From NCBI GenBank assembly GCA_033439795.1, contig JAUTDP010000004.1:868001-932000 (forward strand): DNA of 64,000 nucleotides, in the 5' to 3' direction. The translations under genes were made by a program, and so were the position numbers. The notes under the pieces were generated by a model, which saw nothing but the letters and a program-made list of their open reading frames with translations, searched no databases and was not told the DNA's origin. This DNA comes from Sordaria brevicollis. Its lineage: Eukaryota > Ascomycota > Sordariomycetes > Sordariales > Sordariaceae. Below, piece after piece: positions 56,911 to 64,000 of the stretch; the first letter of the stretch is position 1, and every line of letters begins with the position of its first letter.

Positions 56911-57749
56911 ATGGTGAATCAGGTATGTCTTGCTTATGCGCATCTATTCTTCGTTGAACATCTCTGACATCATGTGTATCACAGAACTTCACTTCAACCT
57001 GGGGCATCACAGACTCGGTGCTTCGCGAGTCTCACTCCATCAGCGACCAAGCACAAGGACAGTCCTCGGCCTCCTGTCACGCACTTCTCACCACGCCCCC
57101 ATACCCACACACCGACCTTCATCGCTCTGCTTCACTTCATACAGCGCACAGCGTGGCCAACAACCAGCTGTGTCTCCAACCACAGAAGCTGTCTCCTATC
57201 GCAGCACCTCTCCATTGGTGTCTGACCAAGAGCATGGCATTCTCTCAGCCTGGACACAACCCTTCGTCCCGTCATCGGCCAAGACCAAAACAAGCATCAC
57301 CATCTTCTGATTGGCAAGCCACTGACTCCAGTGTCTGGGCTCGCCTTGATCGTGTTGGCTCATCTTCATCTCGCCCCTCTGTTCAGCTCGTGTCAACCCG
57401 AGCACAACATCGCCTTCTCAGTCTTCTTCATGCTCAAGTCTCAGAAGCACCTCACCTACACCTCTTGGTTATCTCCACATACCTCGGAGCGTTTTCGCTC
57501 CTGCGGCCCATCTTCATTCCCAGTACGCGACTTCAGGGCTCCTTCTTCAAGACTTCACTTTGCTCTTTGCGGTTCGCAAGAAGGATACGGCCGACAACAA
57601 GCCACGCTAGCTTTGTTGCTCACTCACAATCTCTTGCTGGAGACTCAAGGATGTGTCCAGCCCGCCGCATCCATTTCTCATCGACTCATCGGCACTTCAC
57701 CTCACAGCCAACTCTCCCACGGTGTTTGAGAACTCCGTCCTGGGCATGA
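56911..57749 (+). CDS. Candidate spliced gene beginning MVNQ, 3' structure uncertain
   Basis: The leader has a TATA box at 56241 and a well-formed intron (GTAAGT at 56449, TTTGCTAACAG branch point, GGTGGCAG at 56817). The first coding exon is ATG-GTG-AAT-CAG (56911-56922). It is followed by a 62-nt intron (GTATGT, TCTGACATC, ATCACAG) and an exon from 56985 in exact phase, reading NFTSTWGITDSVLRESHSIS. That frame stays open to 57749 (258 residues in all). From about 57140 a different frame looks more coding-like (TTEAVSYRSTSPLVSDQEHG, then a stop at 57310). Either another intron changes phase or an indel is present. The first 35-40 residues are the trusted part. No known family. Confidence 0.35.
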
Positions 57750-57977
57750 CGTGAAACTGCCTGCCTCACCATCATTACCCGTGGTCATTTCTACAGACCA
57801 CTTGGTTCACCACCACGGTGGGTTGTAACCAACACAACCACCACAACCACCAGGGGCAGCCATCACCACTATGGCCATCACCTCCCTCAACAACCGTCGC
57901 GGTCCACCAGGGTCCCATCCCAACCCGTGGTTTTCGCATGGGGAACTGCCGACAAGTCCACCCAGCAGTTCCCCCCC

Positions 57978-58193
57978 GGCCCAGCCGCAAGCTTACGGCC
58001 CCCAACTTGGGCAGCCTCTGCGAGCTGGGCTTGGGACCGCGACGGTTCCGACTCTGATTCCAACTCCGCCTCCTCCAGTCCGCCAGGCACCCATGCCGAC
58101 TGGCTCCCACGTCTCACTCTCCATTTTTGCCCAGCCGCAAGCTCAAGGCCCCCCATTTGGGCAGCCTCTGCGTGCTGGGCTTGGGACTGGAGG
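57978..58193. repeat. Two ~58-bp direct repeats
   Basis: CCCAGCCGCAAGCT plus CTTGGGCAGCCTCTGCG-type sequence and GCTGGGCTTGGGAC occur at about 57978 and 58132. In one frame both copies encode AQPQAxGPxxGQPLRAGLGT, so the repeat keeps a peptide, but the surrounding frame is not convincing as a gene. Confidence 0.75.
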
Positions 58194-58479
58194 AGGGTTC
58201 ATTCGATCTTTGTTACGGTTGTGTTTGGTTAGTCCGAGGGCGTTGCGCGGGTCATTGTCGTCCCGGCGCTTGTGGGGGGCCCGCTTGATTGGGGGCGCTG
58301 GTGTGGGATTCGAACCTAGCGATCGCCGACAAAATTGTTAAGAATTGGAAGAAGGGCGGTGGAGGAGGAGAAGTTCGTCGGGGAGGGGAGGAGGAGAGAG
58401 GGGGAGGAGGAGAAGCTTGAGGAGGAGGGCAAGGATCGGGCGTCTGTGTCTTGTGGTTGGCGTGGACGTGGGTGGTGGT

Positions 58480-58610
58480 GGTCTTGGGCTTGGACTCGTT
58501 CTTGGTCTTGGGCTTGGACTCGTTCTTGGTCTTGGACTTGGACTCGTTCTTGGTCTTGGACTTGGACTCGTTCTTGCTCTTGGACTTGGACTCGTTCTTG
58601 GTCTTGGTGT
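58480..58610. repeat. 24-bp tandem repeat
   Basis: About five copies of CTTGGACTTGGACTCGTTCTTGGT-like units, with internal 6- and 12-bp periodicity. On the minus strand it can encode KTKNESKS repeats within a 227-codon open frame (58935-58252), but that frame lacks other coding evidence. Confidence 0.85.
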
Positions 58611-58829
58611 GCGGTGCGAGTGGTGGCGTGCATGGCTCTTGGTGACATCTGGAATCTGTCAGTGTATTGTAGGCCGGGGGCGGACGACGGAGTGTTCGCT
58701 GTCCAGATGCTTGAGGGCCTGGACACCCCCAATTTCTCTTTTTTGGATAGTTCTTTGGATATTTGGCGGGACGTGGTGTTAGATGGTGTGTTTTGGATAG
58801 GTTCTTTTGGATATAGGATGGGAGGGTGG

Positions 58830-59265
58830 GCATGACATTTGGTTGGATATATGGTTGGACATCTAGTGGATATTTGGTTGCACATATTGGGAGGGTGGGT
58901 GGGCATGACATATGGATGGACATTTGGTTGAACATATAGTTGCTATTTGGCTGGACACATGGTTGAGCATTTGGGTGGTCAAGTGTTGGGCCAGGTGCAT
59001 GGTATTACGGCGTTGGTTGGCTTTGTTTTTTTGGATATTCTTTTTGGATAGATTGCATGGGCTGGTTGCATGGTAGGCGTTTTGGTTCTTTGATTGCATG
59101 GTTTGGCGTTCGGTTGCATGGTTTGGCGTTAGGATAGCATGGTTCGGCGTTTGGGTAGCATAGTTCGGCGTTCTGGTTGCATAGTTTGGCGTTCGGTTGG
59201 CATAGCATGGTTGGCGTTTCGGTTGCATAGACGGCGTTGGGATAGCATTTGGGAGGCGTCTTGGT
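58830..59265. repeat. Degenerate ~19-bp repeats (GGTTGCATGGTTTGGCGTT type)
   Basis: At 59085-59260 about nine imperfect copies of a GGTTGCATGGTTTGGCGTTC unit follow one another. They are preceded from 58830 by looser ACATATGGTTGGACAT-type units. The array drifts gradually from one unit form to the other. Confidence 0.75.
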
Positions 59266-60150
59266 TGGCTTGGGATAGAGGACATAGTTTGCCATATAGT
59301 TGCCATATAATCTTTTGGATACCTTCTTCGTGCCTCTTGCTGAGTGTGATCGACGTGATTGATGTTGTTTATGTTTGCTCTTGACTTTTGACAAGTTTCA
59401 TTCCGTTCCTTGACAGTGAGCTGATGAGAAGTAAGGTAACAACTGCGTTGTTGCTTCAGATCCGTGAGCAACATTCAAAATCACATCTTGAAGAGAAATT
59501 TCTATGCTCAAACCAGGTTGTTTTCCTTCGCCTGTGGTGGGAGCTCGAAAATCACGGGCATTTGGCATGGAACACGTTCCCTTCTGCTGAAAATGCCGTG
59601 TGCTTCGATGTGCCTTAAGCAACCCTGTGATAATGGTGTCAGATGAAATACTTCTATCACAAGGTCATGAAGGATAACTTGCCACCGAGCTGGCAAACTG
59701 ATTATCGTGATTGTGATTATATGGAGCGGAAGAGAAAAATATCCAATGCGATGTAAATGCCGGGTGTACGTCGCATATCACATGAAGGACAGGCATAAAT
59801 GGCTATTGGGTATGATGATAAAGAGTTGTGTCTTGTTTGGAAGACATGGATGAAGAGAAATACCAAAAGGTGGGAAACAAGATGGCCAACAACGTTTTCA
59901 GATCAGAGACAGGAAGACATGCAGTGAAAGGATTACCAAAGAGAGCAAGCTGATAGGTTATGATTGGTTTCGGAAAGTCTTGAATAACCTCAGCAGGGAA
60001 ATCGAGTGATGACAAGCACCTGTTGCTTCTTGCGGGTAGGGCTCTGTGGGCATAATCACTCAATTTGTTCTCGAAGGAAACTTTCGAAGGAAACTCGAGA
60101 AGGAAAGGATCTGGGATCCCAGGGTACCAATAACGAATATCCCCGTTCTG
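59266..60150. other. Intergenic
   Basis: No supported gene on either strand. Confidence 0.4.
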
Positions 60151-60381
60151 TCAATAACACTGGAAGTGGATGACAAGCTTCATGCCTGATGAAGTCACGG
60201 GCTTGGACTTGAGTCTCCGTGGGTTGTCCCTGTCGGAATGTGGAGTGTAGAATTCGTAAGGTACAGGACGAACTGGTGGAGTAAGACGATGGTGGTCCAT
60301 AACCGAAGACTGACCTAACGAGAGTGAAGATTGCGTCAACGTCAACGGTAGCAGAAGAGACAGTCAAGTAGGTACGCCCAT
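60151..60381 (-). CDS. Candidate 54-residue spliced gene
   Basis: A 6-nt first exon (ATG-GGC, 60381-60376) is followed by a 66-nt intron (GTACCT donor, CGTTGACGTTGAC branch point, GTCAG acceptor at 60310). Exon 2 (60309-60151) reads in phase as SSVMDHHRLTPPVRPVPYEF, then HSDRDNPRRLKSKP. The total is 165 nt, exactly 55 codons. The first AG after the branch point (GTTAG, 60315) would instead give a short hydrophobic protein, MGVSLRLWTTIVLLHQFVLY and on; both choices look plausible. An unspliced 134-codon frame covers the same stretch. The donor is weak. Confidence 0.3.
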
Positions 60382-63300
60382 GATTGAAGAAAGGGATGAT
60401 GTGATATGTAACCGAAGAACGAAAAGTGCATATGGCAAAGGTAATAACACGCATGTCCATGCGTTAATCATAGGTGAGGTATTCTCATCAAGCCTGATAT
60501 GTGGGCATGGAGCTATGTTAGAACACCAACACAACCTATTTTTCACATGCCGACATGCAAGGTCTCTGGGTTCAGAACTTGGAGAGATTTGCTTGGAGCT
60601 GCTGCACATGATATACATATGTAAATGGTTATGATGTTTTGCGACTCAGCCACCAATCTCCATGGAATAGATGTACCTACTCATCCCTGGATTCAAATTC
60701 TTATCTCTGCGTCTCAAATACTTGGGTATTATGCCGCTTGACAACTTTTTAGGTTCATATTCTCTCTATGTCATCGAGTAGATAGAGGTAGATACTCATA
60801 ACGATGAAAGGACAAATAGATTTGGTAGCGTGACTTTCACGCCGTCTATACGTGAAAACATAGTTGCATACATGATAATTCGAAGCGGTAGATGGATATG
60901 TGTTTCCGGCGGCCGCTCCCACGGCAGGGTACGCCGAAGGGTGGAACACTTTGGACCTTGCTTGCTAACTTTGGTAAGAACAATTTGATTCCTACGTCGG
61001 ATGATGTTCTTCCTTGAATGTGTTGGGAATCTTCATGTACGACGGGTAGCAAGGAGCATAACATCGGGTAGCGATAGTATTGGGAACTTACTATAATCTA
61101 ACACATGGCATCATCCATGCATGACCTCTGACTTCAAGAAGGCTCCAAAGCACGGATGAAGTTGTAGCATTATTACCGGCGGCCGCTTGGTTGGCTTGTA
61201 TGCTATATCACAAACTCCCGTGGTTATTTTCTGCTTAATATATGCAAAGACTAAGGTCGTGAACTTAGATCCCCGCTTGCTCACACCGTTGGTTCCTGAC
61301 CCAGACCTTTATCGATGTAGCATACAGCGGCCGCTGTGCGCGCTTAACAACCTTCATGATTTATGTCATTGACAACCATCTCAGGTAGTTGATCACAAGT
61401 TGCCATCGTGCTCGGTGTACGGTTTTCCTCGTCATCCCAGAACTCCAGCAGCGGATGTGAAGCGGAAATAATCAACGGGCCTATATCTCAGACCGCGGTC
61501 AGCCACTAGGCCTGCAGCGGGAGTTTTTTCGTTGTCGTGCTGCGTGCATAAAGGGATCAATACGTGCTGACGTGAGAAGGTTATTCTTTCCGTGTTCCCG
61601 TGAGACTTGGGTCCGACCCTACTTCGTCGCTCGTTTGACCTCTTGTGATGCTTTCACCCTTTGATGCTAGACAAGATTCGACGGCGGCCAATGCAAGACA
61701 CTGATGGTGTTGCGAGTTTGTTAACCTCTAGTTGATCTTCGATGTTGATCATATTACCCAGGGCCTTGATTACAGGTCGGTTCCTTGGTAACGGGTAGTG
61801 ATAGTGGTTCTCTGGGTCAATGTAACACCATCAAGGCTGTATTGTATGTCGTGTGACACTCGGACTGTTGTTGCCAGAGACGAGAATAACGCCAGGCTGC
61901 TATACTGCGAGACTGTGGGGAAGTTGCAATGGGGTCCGGGGAGCTGGCTGTGGCGGATATTGTAACCTAGAAAGGGAATGGCGATGTTGTTTGAGATGCA
62001 GCAAGAACGGAAGAGTTGCAGGAAGAAGTGCCTTACAATGAAGAGATCCTGTGAGGATAGAGGCAAGATATAGAACCAGCAATGAAGAACGAAGGATTTG
62101 GTCTGAAGTAGGACATGGTGTGAGGTTTGCTTTAAAGCTGAACTACCTGCAGTACAATTGTTGTTGAGCACTCGCTCACGCAACTTGTACAGCTACCAAT
62201 TCTCCGTCTATAACCTCAACATTCGTGAAGTAACAGTTTTCATTGCAGGGCCATGCTGAGGCAAAGCCTCGGAAACGGGAGCAAGCCTTCAACCGCCGCA
62301 ACTTAGCAGTTCGATGTAATGCTGTTCTATTATCACTGCCCTTCGGACAACGGCAGATAGACCGAGAGACATGCATGTCTCCATGCATGGGTATACTGCC
62401 TGTCCAAGCCTCACATACTGCTATTCTATATGTCCTTGACGTCCAGCACAAACTCTCGTCAAGCGGCTGCCGCCCCCAAGGTGTTCAATACTGGCTTCCC
62501 CATCTGAATGTCGTGGAACACCATCATCGCCGAGCAGCATAGCCGGAGGGTAGCACCGACCCAAACCCGGTGAAGAGGCAGTGAACCAACAAAAGAGCGA
62601 CACTGTCGCAGCATCTTTGTATATGAAAATCGCGAGCCGTCTAACCTTCACCAAAGGTTTGAGAATCGATGGTGATCGAGGACATCTGGGAGCCCGATGC
62701 GGAATGACGAAAAGTATCGTGAAGGGAAAGAATTCGATCCGACGGAGGATAGGAAACGCTTGCCGTTCTTCCACCGTAGTACTGTATCGTAGCACCACTA
62801 AGCCCGATCCTTCAGCACTTGCACGACCAGTACCCGCATCTGCATGACAGAACGGTAGCCGAAAAGCCAACAACACTCGTTGAGGAAACAAAGGGCCAAT
62901 GGGCGTGGCGCGGAAGAAGTGTAAAACAGATCATGTGTTTATGCGGCACGGAGGCTTGTGGAAGCTGACATTGCTCGGGAAGGTTGTGAGCTTGTTGTTG
63001 CGGTACTGTTATTGGAAGGAATCGCGGTTTGTCAATTGGCATCGAGGGAGACCTGGAGGTCTTCACGAGAACCCTAACTCGAAGGATTGTCGAAAGGAAG
63101 GTTCGGTGCGTTGTTCTGTCGAGAAGTAGACATGTCGCTTGTGCTTGGTCTTTGTTCGTAATTTTGTCTGCAGCTGCGTTTCGGGCGCTGGCCTGGGCCA
63201 ATGGCGAGTTTGAGGTATTCCGTCTTCGAATTGGTTTCGAGGTCTGATTTCGGTACAGCTTTGAGTGGTCGAGTACTAGAATCCAAGAACATCAGCAAGT

Positions 63301-63607
63301 TTTGAGCAGAAACCAAGCGCTTGTCCTTTAAATGCTAAGGAGAGCGAAGACATTCCAAGACACAGAATGCCATGCCGTGACATCAACGTTCGCACTGCTC
63401 TTGCTGTTGTTTGTGTTGAGGGACAAGAGAGAAAATAGAACCCCTGCCCGCATGCTTGCTGGGCTGCCGTTTCTGGCGTTGCCCAGGCCTTGTCGATTCG
63501 GGCTTCCCTCCCGTCCAGATGGCTTGGCTTGCGAAGGCCCAGAATGGCTGTCGTTGGCCCAGAAGGTTGGGAGCCGCGGCCTTGCTGGGCGGCCTGCCGC
63601 TGAGGGA
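60382..63607. other. Intergenic, no supported gene
   Basis: Overlapping frames of 60-156 codons but none with convincing start, codon bias or splice signals. Three GCGGCCGC sites (near 60910, 61182 and 61330) are noted only as sequence marks. Confidence 0.4.
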
Positions 63608-64000
63608 TCAACGGATTTCCGGATCAACAGGTGCTGTGCTGGTTGATGTTACTGCACATCCCGTCCATGTGCTGGGCTGTGTGGTTGTATACCGACTGTC
63701 GATCGTGGGATCTGGATGTTCTGAACCCCATTCTGCCGGGTCCCGAGTTTTGTGCTCAGTCGTGAGGATGCTGTAGCCGAACCAGCTGAAGAAGAGGAAC
63801 ACCATAGTCGCTCTATTGAAACGGTCGAGTGAGTATTATCCGGAACTGTTTGTCGAGAGAAACCCGGTTCGTGGTACCGGTCTGTAACATATCGTCGGAG
63901 TCTGAGAAACGGCCGTTGAAGGTTAGCAAAGTTGCCCGTCATCTCGGTAAAATGGCCTGGGGCATGTGACTTACAGGGAGGTTTCCGATGTCAGGAACGT
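63608..64000 (-). CDS. 3' end of a spliced gene entering from the right edge (partial)
   Basis: From the right edge a minus-strand exon (64000-63975) ends at a GTAAGT donor. The 73-nt intron has a TTTGCTAACC branch point and TTTCTCAG acceptor (63902). The exon from 63901 remains open in two phases. In one phase (TSETSLLRRYVTDR) a further intron (weak GTACCA donor near 63879, CAATAG acceptor near 63813) would lead to ATMVFLFFSWFGYSIL, a hydrophobic segment, and a polar tail stopping at 63608. Without that intron the first phase continues LWCSSSSAG and on, and ends further left. The first intron is well supported; the rest is not. The gene's start lies outside the window. Confidence 0.35.

Noticed and set aside
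58252..58935. 227-codon minus-strand frame with KNESKSKT repeats
   Set aside because: The repeat is a 24-bp DNA repeat with 6-bp substructure; the rest is Pro-rich low-complexity without conserved features. Kept only as a repeat.
60900..61340. Three NotI-type GCGGCCGC sites within 430 bp
   Set aside because: Probably chance in GC-rich context; no other repeat links them.
1..64000. 5S rRNA gene
   Set aside because: Looked for the conserved fungal 5S internal sequences on both strands and did not see them.

Overview
This window looks like nuclear DNA of a filamentous ascomycete, most likely a Sordariales fungus of the Neurospora/Sordaria type. The reasons: short introns (about 50-120 nt) with GTRNGT donors, GCTAAC/CTGAC branch points and CAG/TAG acceptors; coding sequence with a strong preference for C or G in the third position; a mitochondrial alternative oxidase gene; and a 3.5 kb AT-rich block almost free of CpA/TpG, the footprint of repeat-induced point mutation (RIP). 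The species is not proven.

Layout. 1-15 kb is gene-poor. It holds a small single-pass membrane protein gene (6.1-6.5 kb), a proline-rich spliced gene (10.6-11.2 kb), two intron-bearing tRNA genes (Arg-UCU at 4.3 kb, Gly-CCC at 13.9 kb) and four tRNA-like elements at 11.6-13.7 kb. Each element carries an 84-93 nt insert in the anticodon loop, and the insert contains a conserved hairpin. 15-28 kb is a minus-strand coding block: a secreted CE1 acetylxylan esterase, a very large acidic coiled-coil protein (about 2,250 residues, three exons, one apparent GC-AG intron), an open frame directly after its stop codon, and a secreted/membrane-anchored protein. 28-33.8 kb has only weak candidates. The alternative oxidase gene lies at 34.0-35.3 kb. 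At 39.9-44.0 kb two BTB/POZ-like paralogues are transcribed divergently from a 0.57 kb intergenic region; the plus-strand copy has an apparent frameshift. At 45.87-49.62 kb sits a RIP-degraded MULE-like DNA transposon with 115 bp terminal inverted repeats and a perfect 8-bp target duplication. 50-64 kb holds pieces of genes with intact splice signals (a zinc-knuckle fragment next to a truncated PUB1/TIA1-type RRM), several small spliced candidates, tandem repeats, and the end of a gene running in from the right edge.

Functionally the well-supported genes do not form one pathway. The esterase is extracellular (hemicellulose deacetylation), the alternative oxidase is mitochondrial, and the BTB proteins are probable protein-interaction factors. 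The most unusual parts are the tRNA-like element family with a co-varying hairpin, the transposon whose terminal repeats carry two telomere-like repeats, and the mosaic of exon fragments at 50.8-51.1 kb. Exon coordinates were worked out by hand from splice signals and reading-frame arithmetic.
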